Below are positions 1 through 8,771 of a stretch of 34,958 bases of DNA, piece after piece. The translations under genes were made by a program, and so were the position numbers. The notes below the pieces were generated by a model. The model saw nothing but the letters and a program-made list of their open reading frames with translations. It searched no databases and was not told the origin of the DNA. The first letter of the stretch is position 1, and every line of letters starts with the position of its first letter. The DNA comes from Xenophilus sp. AP218F (GTDB lineage: Bacteria; Pseudomonadota; Gammaproteobacteria; Burkholderiales; Chromobacteriaceae): positions 1 through 34,958 of the forward strand of contig NJIE01000007.1 of NCBI GenBank assembly GCA_002213445.1, given 5' to 3'.

Positions 1-321
1 GCCGCCGTGGTTCACCGCCTTGGCGCGGCCGGCGCCGGCGGCCAGCTGCTGGCGAGCGGGCGTCGGCCACTACGAGCTGGTCCTGGCCGGCCTGGCGGCT
101 CGCCGCCGTGGTTCACCGCCTTGGCGCGGCCGGCGCCGGCGGCCAGCTGCTGGCGAGCGGGCGTCGGCCACTACGAGCTGGTCCTGGCCGGCCTGGCGGC
201 TCGCCGCCGTGGTTCACCGCCTTGGCGCGGCCGGCGCCGGCGGCCAGCTGCTGGCGAGCGGGCGTCGGCCACTACGAGCTGGTCCTGGCCGGCCTGGCGG
301 CTCGCCGCCGTGGTTCACCGC
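1..321. repeat. 101-bp GC-rich tandem repeat, 3.2 copies
   Basis: Three consecutive near-identical 101-bp units begin at 1, 102 and 203, and a fourth begins at 304 and diverges after about 18 bases. Because 101 is not a multiple of three, each unit is read in a new frame, so the open frames crossing it are best seen as by-products. Diverged inverted relatives of the unit occur at the other end of the window (34420-34958). No gene is supported here. Confidence 0.9.
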
Positions 322-374
322 TCTGGTACGCAAGGCGTAGCACAGCAGGTCACCTAGCAGTGCAATGATGTACC

Positions 375-402
375 GAAAAAAACCCGCCGGCGGCGGGTTT
401 TA
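375..402 (-). terminator. Intrinsic terminator of the pilus operon
   Basis: On the minus strand, a GC-rich stem (AAACCCGCC paired with GGCGGGTTT around a 3-base loop) is followed by a run of T. It lies 10 bases after the stop of the last pilus-operon gene at 412. The A/T tracts on both sides could let it work in both directions. Confidence 0.85.
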
Positions 403-411
403 AGAATTTTA

Positions 412-1830
412 TTATGGAGAAACTTGTGGTGTCAGACCCCGATCTCTCTGCTGTTTGAGGCTATAAGCATCCTGTGGATTTTTCCAATCACTTGGTTGGT
501 AACGTCTATTGTTAAACTCTTGGCCCATTGCGCCAGGTACGTTGGCAGGATTTGCTTGTGTGTACCCGGAACGCACAGATGGAGTTGGATCCCAGACTGA
601 TCCAGTCGTTGGGGTATTTAAAACTCCATTATTAATATTGCCAAGAAATCCGTTTTGGGTTGTTGATAAAGGAACTCCAGCATTTCCAGATATTGCCATG
701 CTAAGTCCCGCATATATCCCTGCTGAAGCGAGGCCATAGGCCGCAGCTCCCCACGAGGATGCGGCCCCCGCCCCCGCAGCTACTACGCCAGCACCAGATC
801 CCACACTAGCAGCAGCACCTGCTGTAGTCATCCCCGGCCCTAATCCAGCTAACATCACGCCACCTGCCCACGCTAGAGCGAAGGCTATGATGATGAATGA
901 TATGAAACCTAATCCCGATTTTGTTTCCTCATGGTTGAACGCGTGGTATTCAGAGGTATTGAGATCGCCGTTATTCCAATCAACAAAATTTACACCACTA
1001 TCGACCACCAGATCTCGCGGGCAGGGATTTGACGGGCCACTGTCTACGACACAATATGCGGTACTCATTGAAGTACCTCCACGCCCGTAGGTCGTGCCCA
1101 TGTACCAGTGCGGTTTCACATAGGCGTCCAAATAAGTCGTTGTCTTCTTAACAAATACATTTCCACTCTTTCGTGTTCCTTGGTTGATACGAGTTTCTGC
1201 GACCCCAACCATAGCGTTATCGCTACGGTAATACTTCATAGCCATACCTACTGCCGCAAAAAAAGCACTGGGATTCAGATTTCTCCATTCATCGCAAACT
1301 AGGTTGGAGTTGGTATAGCGATCCCAGGGATCTTTCCAGTTATCTCTTGCCGATCCTGTATAATTGACAGCAGCACATGTAGCGCTGGCATAGAATGCCG
1401 CAAATGGATTCAATCCTCGGAAGTTTCCAGGAATAGGTGATCCATCAGCATTCCTATGTCGAGCCCATTTACTGCCGTCCTTTGGAGCCCAGGGACGGAT
1501 TTGCATTTCTACGCCACCACTGGGAAGCTTTCTCAAGGTCACTACGTCGATACGACCGGTGGCGCTTTCCGGGTGATAGCGGGCGTAAATTTGTGGCTTG
1601 GCTGCGAATGTTGAATAGAGACTATCTGAAACTTGCCCAGGCGGAATCTGTGCGATCAATGCACCAAGATTGTTTTTTGTATAACGAATATCGCCATTTA
1701 GCATGTAAACAGCTTGTCTATACAAATCATCGCTCATCGCATTAGTTACTGGAGATATAACAAAGGTAGCCAGATATAAAAACAACACCACCACCGAGTG
1801 CAAATTAATGTATTTTCTTATAAACGGCAT
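412..1830 (-). CDS. Secreted/membrane protein of unknown function, last gene of pilus operon
   Basis: Not recognised. The 472-residue product starts with a hydrophobic segment (residues 9-31) that looks like a signal peptide or anchor. A region of about 270 residues rich in Tyr/Trp/Asn with several Cys follows. A strongly hydrophobic stretch comes next (about 308-330), then a long Gly/Ala-rich low-complexity stretch to about 385, and a polar Pro/Asn/Gln-rich tail. The start has a textbook SD (AGGAGGT 4-5 bases before the ATG). It is the last gene before the operon terminator and follows the Hint-domain gene, so a pilus-associated or exported surface role is plausible from context only. A pore-like or effector protein is another possibility because of the Gly/Ala hydrophobic region. 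AT content is higher than in the core pil genes, a hint of separate acquisition. Confidence 0.75.
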   Translation of the reverse strand: MPFIRKYINLHSVVVLFLYLATFVISPVTNAMSDDLYRQAVYMLNGDIRYTKNNLGALIAQIPPGQVSDSLYSTFAAKPQIYARYHPESATGRIDVVTLRKLPSGGVEMQIRPWAPKDGSKWARHRNADGSPIPGNFRGLNPFAAFYASATCAAVNYTGSARDNWKDPWDRYTNSNLVCDEWRNLNPSAFFAAVGMAMKYYRSDNAMVGVAETRINQGTRKSGNVFVKKTTTYLDAYVKPHWYMGTTYGRGGTSMSTAYCVVDSGPSNPCPRDLVVDSGVNFVDWNNGDLNTSEYHAFNHEETKSGLGFISFIIIAFALAWAGGVMLAGLGPGMTTAGAAASVGSGAGVVAAGAGAASSWGAAAYGLASAGIYAGLSMAISGNAGVPLSTTQNGFLGNINNGVLNTPTTGSVWDPTPSVRSGYTQANPANVPGAMGQEFNNRRYQPSDWKNPQDAYSLKQQRDRGLTPQVSP

Positions 1831-1869
1831 GCGACCTCCTGCTATTGCGAAAAGTGAACTGTGCGAGGA

Positions 1870-3072
1870 TTATTTCCCGCCTCTTTTATTGTGAGCAATA
1901 ATTTTGCCATTACCCACAATAAAATTGTGATCTTCATGCTCCACGCAAATCGAGTAAACCGAATCTACTCTCCATGGCGTTATCGAAGATACAGTAACTT
2001 GCTTTCCCGATGCATTAAGCAGGGTTGATCCGATCTCGAGTTCGCCATGCCGAAGGTCATAGTGTTGATATATTTTATGTGATTTTTCTGGATTAATGGA
2101 AAGCCACTTAAAACCATTCCACACCGGGTGGCAGTCTGTTAATCTTTCCACAGTACCGTCGTCAAATTCAACTGAATACAAGAGCCCCTCCCCCTTTACT
2201 GTTTCTGAAATGTATGCTGACTCAATTTGGCCGCGCGCAAAATTCATAACAGAAACAGAATCACCAACATTCAGATCTTCAATCTGAATTTGAGAATTGT
2301 CTGACATAAGGATCAATGAGCCTGCGGCGAAGCAGCACGCATTGTGAGCTACTATGTTTTTTGATCCGACTAAGTAGTTATGATCATTATGATCAACCGT
2401 CAGTGTATAAACCTCCGCTTCGAGACATGGGTATACTTTGGATATCTTTTCAATTTCGACTTCCTCACCATGACCGTTAATGACGACCCCGCCTTCTACT
2501 AGCTTGTGAAAACTCAGACCGTATTCAGAGTATGAATTCGAAGATGCATCAGGATCTATGGCCCCCCATAAATCACCTCCCATCCAGAGAGGGTGATCAT
2601 CAGTTACATAAAGAGGATCAGCAGATTTTCTGAATACAATTTTATACAAGATTCTTTGTTTTTTAATTACTGCTATAACTTGCGAATCTTCCATGAGTCC
2701 ACTGCTTAAATTCAGTGAAATAACTTTATCGCCAACACACAAATTTTCAATCGGAACATACTGACCCTCCTCTATTAAAATCGGCGTTCCTTTAGCGAAG
2801 CAACAATTCGCACTGCTTCCACCGCTACTGGAAACACGCCTACTTACCTCGACCGGGAAACTATTAGGCGGACATCCTCCATTTACAAATCCACTATTAT
2901 TTGCAGCGTCGTAATTCGCATTGGAAATGCAAATATAACTCACCGCCCCACCTAGTTGAATTTGAGTATACGCCCCGACCACCAGACCTGCACACCCAGC
3001 CACTGCTAACGGAGCCCCGATCGAGCTACCAAGCACTGCCGCCATAATCAGAGAAAATTTTTTTGCACGCAT
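1870..3072 (-). CDS. Exported protein with two tandem Hint (bacterial intein-like) domains
   Basis: The 400-residue product is mostly two autoprocessing Hint modules. Residues 1-26 form a signal sequence ending in VAGC, which fits either a lipobox or signal peptidase I cleavage after AVA. Residues 27-90 are a short Cys-containing segment. Hint 1 spans about 91-244: it starts CFAKGTPI, has the T-D-D-H-P block at 157-161 and ends AHN at 242-244. Hint 2 spans about 247-395: it starts CFAAGSLI, has T-D-C-H-P at 312-316 and ends AHN at 393-395. Only KRGGK follows. Neither AHN is directly followed by Cys/Ser/Thr (Ala, then Lys), which resembles B-type bacterial intein-like domains that cleave or ligate rather than splice. 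I chose the second Met because AAAGGG sits 8 bases upstream; an alternative start is at 3087. The position at the end of a pilus operon suggests processing at the cell surface. Confidence 0.85.
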   Translation of the reverse strand: MRAKKFSLIMAAVLGSSIGAPLAVAGCAGLVVGAYTQIQLGGAVSYICISNANYDAANNSGFVNGGCPPNSFPVEVSRRVSSSGGSSANCCFAKGTPILIEEGQYVPIENLCVGDKVISLNLSSGLMEDSQVIAVIKKQRILYKIVFRKSADPLYVTDDHPLWMGGDLWGAIDPDASSNSYSEYGLSFHKLVEGGVVINGHGEEVEIEKISKVYPCLEAEVYTLTVDHNDHNYLVGSKNIVAHNACCFAAGSLILMSDNSQIQIEDLNVGDSVSVMNFARGQIESAYISETVKGEGLLYSVEFDDGTVERLTDCHPVWNGFKWLSINPEKSHKIYQHYDLRHGELEIGSTLLNASGKQVTVSSITPWRVDSVYSICVEHEDHNFIVGNGKIIAHNKRGGK

Positions 3073-3094
3073 ACCATACCCTTTCATGGTTAGT

Positions 3095-3688
3095 TTATTT
3101 GTCGAGCATTAGACGAGAACGATCGAGACGGCCAAATTTCCTAGCAGCAATAACGGAATCCTCGCTAACCCTTATATTCGCTGCAGTTCTTGAACACTTT
3201 GGCAACTCATCATACTCATCCAGCAATTCTAATATATCTTTAGATTGAAAGTGATATATTAGCGAAGGGAGCTTTGATTTTTCTATTTTACTGTGCTCAA
3301 GCAGAATATGAAGTAATGCGGATTTCGCAGGAGACTGACCGGAAAAGGCAAGATGTCGCAGCGTAATTCTACCATTTACCGTCACTGCTTCCTTGACAAT
3401 CTCAACAGCGTCCGGATCATCCAAAGACAACCAAAGCGTGCCAGTTTTAGACCCACCCCCAAATACTATTGGATCTGCCGGCTGCGCACGAGCCTGAGCA
3501 ATTGCTTGCAGGACGCTAATCATAGATAATCCATCATCATGCATTTGAAAATTCAAATTGCTTGTATTATTTAATTCCTCTGACTCAGCTCGGCATTGTA
3601 CCGAAGGGTTTGGATATAGCAGCTCTGAATTTACAACAGAACCCGGGAGGCCTAAAACTCCCATCACTAGAATAGCGGCCAAACTCAT
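3095..3688 (-). CDS. Small exported protein of unknown function
   Basis: Not recognised. The 197-residue protein has an N-terminal hydrophobic stretch (about residues 3-20) consistent with a signal peptide. The rest is a soluble, charged domain with two Cys, including a segment that reads like an alpha-helical HEAT-type region (residues 95-150), although I cannot assign a family. The gene starts 10 bases after the stop of the upstream gene, and the GAGGGTGGG lying over that stop could serve as SD. It belongs to the pilus operon by strand and spacing. A subunit or chaperone of the exported module formed with its two downstream neighbours is possible but unproven. Confidence 0.7.
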   Translation of the reverse strand: MSLAAILVMGVLGLPGSVVNSELLYPNPSVQCRAESEELNNTSNLNFQMHDDGLSMISVLQAIAQARAQPADPIVFGGGSKTGTLWLSLDDPDAVEIVKEAVTVNGRITLRHLAFSGQSPAKSALLHILLEHSKIEKSKLPSLIYHFQSKDILELLDEYDELPKCSRTAANIRVSEDSVIAARKFGRLDRSRLMLDK

Positions 3689-3698
3689 GAACCCACCC

Positions 3699-4925
3699 TC
3701 AACGATATGAAATTGGTGCTAGATTTACGATCATTCCTGGCGGATAGCTATTTACCTCGACAAGATCTAACTTCCCGTTTTCTGGGTTTATGATCTGGCT
3801 TGATAACGCCCCTAATTGGCTGCGAGTTATTGGAACTGATTTAGTCTGATCAATAGTGGGTGACACGCTTCGCCCACTATATCGATTCACTTGAACATAG
3901 CTTCCATCCATATTCACCAAATAGCGATCGATGATTGTTATCAGCGAGAATCCATAGCGTTGCTTGTTCGTATAGGTCTGCCCGGTATCTTGGCAGCAGC
4001 ACGCTGGTAACTGAATCGTGCGCTCGTAGATATCCAGAGCCATATTTGCCGCCTGCGATCCGTCCGGCTGCTCTGTATAATCCGGCTGTACTTTTCTAAC
4101 GTAATCGACCACTGCACGAATCGAATCAGTCGTCCTGATCAAAGTTTTAACGTCGGGAAATGCCTGAGGGCAGCTAGGCGAACTATTGTGGTCAATCAGA
4201 CATTTGAGTCCTGAATCAGGATCGGTCGTGATGTCGGAACTTGCGGGGGGCTCATCGTATGCGCCGTTGGTCTGAATCACCGTAGCAGGGGTCAGCGCCT
4301 GAAAACTGAGGTTGCGGGTGTCGTACTTGAGCGTTCCAGAGTCCGGATACTGCCAGCTCTGTGGAAGCCCCGTCTCCACCGACTTGTTGGTGTACACCGT
4401 GTAGAGTGTCGTGGGAGCTGCGTCCACAACCTGAACACCCGACCAAGTCATTTTTCCCGATTTCCGTATGCTCACGCTGAATACGATGTACTTGTTCTTG
4501 TTGTTGCTCTTAACAGTTTGCTGGTAGTCGAGCCAGGCGCTATCCACGCCGATACTGTTCAAGTGCGCCACGACTTGGTTGGTGAGGGCTGCTATGCGCT
4601 TAGTAAACCAAGACTGGGCAAGATTCTGGATTTCCGCTGTCGAGAGCGTCTGGGCCCCAAGAGAAATCGGCTGTATCGTGAATACACTGGCAGCGTTGTT
4701 GATCTTCTGGCCTAGCTGCATATCGGATAGGGTGCTCCCTGCCGTGCCTACCACGCCGATACGGCCTTTGACCTGGGCAATTCCATCAAGCCCCACCGAC
4801 TCGGTAAAGACTGCGGTGCGATTCTGTTGGGTTGCCACCGTGTTGGCGGCCGTCACCGGCGCACCGAAAGTGCCGACCAAAGCGGCCAGCACCAGGGAAG
4901 CCAAGCGGAAACGGAATGATTTCAT
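3699..4925 (-). CDS. Exported protein of unknown function in pilus operon
   Basis: Not recognised. The 408-residue protein has a clear Sec signal peptide (a basic start, a hydrophobic core and a likely cleavage near VTAAN at about residue 27). The mature part is polar and beta-rich in appearance, with an unusual Cys cluster (CCC near residue 310) and two more Cys around 240-255, suggesting disulfides in the periplasm or outside the cell. Genes in this position of type IVb pilus operons often encode minor subunits, adhesins or assembly factors, but this protein has no prepilin signal. It follows the PilP-like gene by 14 bases. Confidence 0.75.
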   Translation of the reverse strand: MKSFRFRLASLVLAALVGTFGAPVTAANTVATQQNRTAVFTESVGLDGIAQVKGRIGVVGTAGSTLSDMQLGQKINNAASVFTIQPISLGAQTLSTAEIQNLAQSWFTKRIAALTNQVVAHLNSIGVDSAWLDYQQTVKSNNKNKYIVFSVSIRKSGKMTWSGVQVVDAAPTTLYTVYTNKSVETGLPQSWQYPDSGTLKYDTRNLSFQALTPATVIQTNGAYDEPPASSDITTDPDSGLKCLIDHNSSPSCPQAFPDVKTLIRTTDSIRAVVDYVRKVQPDYTEQPDGSQAANMALDIYERTIQLPACCCQDTGQTYTNKQRYGFSLITIIDRYLVNMDGSYVQVNRYSGRSVSPTIDQTKSVPITRSQLGALSSQIINPENGKLDLVEVNSYPPGMIVNLAPISYR

Positions 4926-4939
4926 GGCTTACCCTTTGA

Positions 4940-5854
4940 TCAGGACCCATTAACTTGGGCCGCAACCGTCAACGGTGTTGAGCCCAGCGGAGCAGGAATC
5001 ACCGGATCGATACCATTCGCCTGTGGTGCTTTGGGCGCGGACATAAACGGGTCGCTCCCGGCCGGCATTTGATTATTCAGGGTGCTTCCTTGCAGCAGCG
5101 GGGAATTGATTTTTTCGCTGGCGGCAGTCTGCAGCGGGTTAGTGAGCGGCGTTTGGCCTGCGTCATTGCATACCGAAATCGACGCTCCCCCGAGCTCGAT
5201 ACTACAGCGGGTGATTGCGCCGACCAGTCGCCCCCCCACCGATTCGCCCGTTTTCACCGTCACTACTTTGCCGTTCTGCTCCACCATCACCGCAGCGATG
5301 CCGTTCTGCTGTACGACGCCCACGACACGAGGACCGAAAGAGGCTGGCACTGTAAATGTTGCCGCCGCAGCTACCGCCTGATTGGTGCTTACGCGCTTGC
5401 TCTTGGTTGTCTTCTTGGTTTTCTTCGTACTTTTGGTGGCGGCCGCCGGCGCGCTGAGGCCATAGGGTGTGCTGGAGCTGGCTTTCAGCGGCGGTGCCGA
5501 AGGAGCCATGGCGAAAACATCGGCGCTGCCAGCGCTACCACGTACGCCCCCCCCCACCTGGCCACCGCAATAACGAGATTGCGGGTTCTTCAAACACTCG
5601 ATCTTGGCCAGCTGTTCGGTCTGTTTGAGCTTTTCGTCGATGACTGCGGAACGTAGTTTTTCCGCCTGAGCGGCTGTATTGAGCGCATCTAGACTCAGAT
5701 CCTTACCTGTGAATGGATTGACAGATGCCGCAGAGCTGGCAACTTGATCGACCGGATTCGAGGCCACCGGCGCTCCAGCGGTTGGAACAACCGCTGGAGC
5801 CGCAACTGCCGGCATCGCCAGGAGGACTGATAGAAAACAAATGGTATAGCGCAT
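4940..5854 (-). CDS. pilP: PilP-like pilus biogenesis protein (periplasmic HR-type domain)
   Basis: The 304-residue protein has a signal peptide (residues 1-18, AVAAP). A charged helical segment follows at about 60-90 (EKLRSAVIDEKLKQTEQLAKIE), then a Lys/Thr-rich linker (140-155). A compact beta domain at about 170-232 reads VVGVVQQNG...VTVKTG...GG..VGAI...SI and ends in Cys. This pattern resembles the HR/GspC-type domain of PilP proteins in type IVb pili, which links inner-membrane assembly proteins to the secretin. The C-terminal 70 residues are Pro/Asn-rich and probably disordered. In IncI1 R64, pilP lies beside pilO and pilQ; here it follows the minor pilin. Identification rests on domain pattern and context. 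Confidence 0.7.
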   Translation of the reverse strand: MRYTICFLSVLLAMPAVAAPAVVPTAGAPVASNPVDQVASSAASVNPFTGKDLSLDALNTAAQAEKLRSAVIDEKLKQTEQLAKIECLKNPQSRYCGGQVGGGVRGSAGSADVFAMAPSAPPLKASSSTPYGLSAPAAATKSTKKTKKTTKSKRVSTNQAVAAAATFTVPASFGPRVVGVVQQNGIAAVMVEQNGKVVTVKTGESVGGRLVGAITRCSIELGGASISVCNDAGQTPLTNPLQTAASEKINSPLLQGSTLNNQMPAGSDPFMSAPKAPQANGIDPVIPAPLGSTPLTVAAQVNGS

Positions 5855-5865
5855 GAGGACTCTCC

Positions 5866-6828
5866 TTAGTAGCTACCGACGGCGTTGATGCTGTAGCTGG
5901 CGCCGCCAGGTAAATTGGTCATGATGCTTGCGCTGAATGGTGGCAGCGCGAAGGTTGGAGTTGGGTTATCCGGGTTCTTGGTAGCAGAAGAGGAGTTATC
6001 GATTTGGATGGCTTGCCCATAGGCATCCACCATATCCGACGAGGCCAATCCGAGATTGCTGACTCCGGGTAGAGAAGCCAGGTTGATCACACGCCCCCCC
6101 GTCGTCCCTATAGCTCCGCCACCATCCCACCGGTTGGAAGCGCCGCCGCCACTATTCACGTTGGCAAAGTAATCGACGCTCAAATCACGGTTTGGGTCGG
6201 ATAGATAGCGAGTCTGGGCGTAGCTGTGGTAGGCGTCGGCAATTCGGTTGAGCTTGGTGCTAGTATCATCAAAAGCCTTGCGTGCTATACCGTAGCCATC
6301 AACCAGCAGACCGACATTGCCACCGGCCAAGATCAGCTTTCCAGTGTTCGGATCGAAAGAGGTCCCAGGGTCCAAATTTTCCGACCGTCCTCTTGATACG
6401 ACTGCCATTACTCGGTAGTACAGAGTTGCACCTCCTACCGTCTGTGAGAGCTGCCTGGACACATAGATATTGAACGGGCGGCGATAGCCGTCCAGAGCTA
6501 GGTCCGCTGTCGCGCGCGACGAATAGGCAGCCAAAGGAGCCAGGATGGTGCCGGTTGCGGTCACTCCATTGGTGATACTTCCTGCGGGTAATGACAGGAT
6601 CGGACCGGTCTGAGCTTCTGCGCTTACCAAATTCCCCCGGTAGGCCGCCGCCAAGGCATCCCGAAGCGCTTCGATTGCCTTGTCATTCGCGGTTGATTGC
6701 TTAGCCAACGAATATTGGTAAAACGAGGCCGATAGCACCGGGATCATAATCGCCAGGATGGCCGTGGCGATCAGGAGCTCCAGTAGCGTGAAACCACGCT
6801 GGCGACGGAATGCTTGGCAGCTATTCAT
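5866..6828 (-). CDS. Type IV prepilin-like minor pilin
   Basis: The 320-residue product starts with a classical class III signal: a basic leader, RG followed by FTLLELLIATAILAIMI, with Gly at -1, Phe at +1 and Glu at +5. Prepilin peptidase would cut after Gly12. The mature protein is larger than the major pilin and has a Gly/Ser/Asn-rich C-terminal half, consistent with a minor pilin or a tip subunit. The start overlaps the end of the ATPase gene by four bases (ATGA), implying coupled translation. No prepilin peptidase gene is in the window, so a host enzyme (PilD type) would be needed. Confidence 0.85.
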   Translation of the reverse strand: MNSCQAFRRQRGFTLLELLIATAILAIMIPVLSASFYQYSLAKQSTANDKAIEALRDALAAAYRGNLVSAEAQTGPILSLPAGSITNGVTATGTILAPLAAYSSRATADLALDGYRRPFNIYVSRQLSQTVGGATLYYRVMAVVSRGRSENLDPGTSFDPNTGKLILAGGNVGLLVDGYGIARKAFDDTSTKLNRIADAYHSYAQTRYLSDPNRDLSVDYFANVNSGGGASNRWDGGGAIGTTGGRVINLASLPGVSNLGLASSDMVDAYGQAIQIDNSSSATKNPDNPTPTFALPPFSASIMTNLPGGASYSINAVGSY

Positions 6829-7904
6829 GAGGAGATCCTTGTCTCCAGACGCTCGCGGTCATACGAGGCGGCGAGAGCATCCTCTCGCTTTACCTGCCCA
6901 CTCATCACCATCTCTGCCAGGGAGTCATTGAGAACGTGCATCAACGGCCGGCGCTTGTTGATCTCTTCACCTAGCTGCTGCAGCTCCCCCTTGCGGATCA
7001 TGTTCTGAATAGCCCGCTCGTTCGCTGGCAGTACGACTACCTCATGAGCGAGGTTACGGCGTTTCCCGTCTATGGCTGGAACGAGTTGCTGCGAGATCAC
7101 GGCACGCAAAACAGAGGCAAACGTCTTTCTCAGCGACTCGGCTTGGGTCCCGGAGAGCAGATCGCAGACTCGATCGACCGTGTTTTCGAAGTTATTGGTG
7201 TGGAGAGACGCGAAGACCAGGTGTCCACTCTCAGCCCCTTGAATCGCAGCAACTAGGGTATCTTGATCCCGGATCTCGCCGATCATCAGCAGGGTCGGGC
7301 TTTCGCGCATTGCGTCGCGGATGCCTGTGATGAAGTCGGGCACATCAACGCCGATCTCACGCTGATTGACACATGAGCGTTTCCGCTTGAGTCGGTACTC
7401 GATTGGGTGCTCGAGGGTAATGATCTTGCCTGCGATGGTCTCGTTGTAATGATCAATGAGCGCCATCTGCGAAGTCGACTTACCCGAGTTGGTTTGGCCG
7501 GTAAATAGCACCAAACCATTCTTGCAATACACTAAGTCACCCACTTCGACAGGCAACCCCAGAGAGCTGTAATGCGGAATCGAGCCGCGAATCCAACGCA
7601 GCGTCAAGGACAGTTCGGTTTCAGCGCAGGTAGAGCGAAGCGCCGCGCGAAAATCATAGTCGCCTATTTTGAGGGAGAAGTCGTCGGAACCGTTGGACTC
7701 TTTCAGCTTTGGCCGTAGATCTCCGCCATAGCGGGCATGGAGCAGCTCGGAAAGGCTGTTGCTGGTGATGACAACTTCGGGTTCAATAGGCTCGAAACCC
7801 AAAGCGCCATTAATGCCAGCAGGGCAATTAGTATCAAGAAAAACATCCGCTAAAGCTGGGTGTTTTTCGATCTGATCAAGGATGAGCGTTGCGAGCATCG
7901 ACAT
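6825..7904 (-). CDS. PilT/DotB-like secretion or retraction ATPase
   Basis: The 359-residue hexameric-ATPase family protein has Walker A GQTNSGKST at 136-144, the Asp box around 163-170, Walker B LLMIGEIRD at 205-213 and the His box GHLVFASLHT at 227-236. The N-terminal 110 residues form the usual PAS-like domain. It lacks the MshEN domain and the zinc Cys pairs of assembly ATPases, as expected of PilT. The segment LVPAIDGKR also recalls DotB, the PilT-like ATPase of Dot/Icm and IncI transfer systems. Since DotC- and DotD-like genes lie in the same operon, this could be a DotB relative. It would act at the inner membrane, either retracting the pilus or energising assembly. R64 thin-pilus operons instead carry a lytic transglycosylase named PilT. 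Confidence 0.85.
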   Translation of the reverse strand: MSMLATLILDQIEKHPALADVFLDTNCPAGINGALGFEPIEPEVVITSNSLSELLHARYGGDLRPKLKESNGSDDFSLKIGDYDFRAALRSTCAETELSLTLRWIRGSIPHYSSLGLPVEVGDLVYCKNGLVLFTGQTNSGKSTSQMALIDHYNETIAGKIITLEHPIEYRLKRKRSCVNQREIGVDVPDFITGIRDAMRESPTLLMIGEIRDQDTLVAAIQGAESGHLVFASLHTNNFENTVDRVCDLLSGTQAESLRKTFASVLRAVISQQLVPAIDGKRRNLAHEVVVLPANERAIQNMIRKGELQQLGEEINKRRPLMHVLNDSLAEMVMSGQVKREDALAASYDRERLETRISS

Positions 7905-7934
7905 GAGAGTCTCTTCGTTGTGTTTCGATGTTGA

Positions 7935-8771
7935 TTAGTTAACGGTTTGTATGGCGGTCCCGATCACGGCCGCACCCCAAGGGGTCCTAGCCCTCACAAC
8001 CATCGTGTAAGGAGCCCCGGTAGTTCGTGCATCCGTGCCATTACTCACCTGGATTGCACCATTCCAAGCATCCACCAGCTGCGTGTTGCTCAGTCCCAAC
8101 TGGGTGGCAATAACATTCGCCGACGTATAGCTGTCGAGGCATGGAATTTCACCTGGTGCTACGTTGCTGCAATCAGCGGGTCGGAAAGGATTTCGCGTCA
8201 TGTCGCCTCCATTGGCAGCCTGACGTTGCTGCGCATAGTTATTGAGCGCACTAACTACCGTGTTCACTGCGGTAGATGTTCGTTGCCAGGCTTCTTGCTG
8301 AAGACGCTGGCCAGAAACCAATACCGCTCGTGCTTTCGGGTCCGGGTTGAAAACCCCGGTCGACGCCGTGAATGTGGTCGTGTCCGTTGCGCTGTCGTTG
8401 ATCCACAGCGCAATGGAATGCCAGTTCATGCTCCCCGAACTCAGTTTTTGGCTGATCTCAATATGAAGGCCGTGGCGGAGCGTAATCCCAGCCCCTGCGA
8501 GAACATCCGCGACGGTGGGATCAGCCGCGCCGGTCGCGTCTATCGTCCCGATATTGCGCTGGTACCATGCAGTGACCGCCGACGCGGTCTGTTCCAGATA
8601 AGCGTCTCGTTGATACGGACGATCGTTGCGGCGTTTATTGGCCAGCAACTCCGCCTCGCTGGCGGTCACGGCGATAGCCATGGCCACCAGGAAGACGATG
8701 AACCACCCTGCGGCGCTGCCCCGTTGTTTCTTAAGACTTGGGATTGGCTGCATGGCTTGAGCCCTTGGCAT
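7935..8771 (-). CDS. Atypical pilin-like protein (PilV position)
   Basis: The 278-residue protein follows pilS with a one-base stop/start overlap (TGATG). It has a prepilin-like N terminus, KKQRG followed by a hydrophobic helix (about residues 19-38), but the Glu expected at +5 of the mature protein is missing (SAAGW). It may therefore be inserted or processed differently from the major pilin. The remainder is a soluble domain with two Cys (C201 region and CLDSY) likely to form a disulfide. In IncI1 thin pili the gene near this position, pilV, encodes the tip adhesin whose C-terminus is switched by a shufflon. No recombinase or inverted segments are seen next to this gene, so it appears fixed. 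Confidence 0.7.
   Translation of the reverse strand: MPRAQAMQPIPSLKKQRGSAAGWFIVFLVAMAIAVTASEAELLANKRRNDRPYQRDAYLEQTASAVTAWYQRNIGTIDATGAADPTVADVLAGAGITLRHGLHIEISQKLSSGSMNWHSIALWINDSATDTTTFTASTGVFNPDPKARAVLVSGQRLQQEAWQRTSTAVNTVVSALNNYAQQRQAANGGDMTRNPFRPADCSNVAPGEIPCLDSYTSANVIATQLGLSNTQLVDAWNGAIQVSNGTDARTTGAPYTMVVRARTPWGAAVIGTAIQTVN

Noticed and set aside
1-321. CRISPR array
   Set aside because: The repeats are contiguous 101-bp units without unique spacers, and no cas genes are present.
7-368. Overlapping open frames encoding Ala/Arg/Trp-rich products
   Set aside because: They arise from the 101-bp tandem repeat read successively in three frames, with no SD and no protein-like composition.
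1870-3072. Polymorphic toxin with a Hint release domain
   Set aside because: Only a five-residue tail follows the second Hint domain, so there is no C-terminal toxin to release, and no immunity gene is visible.
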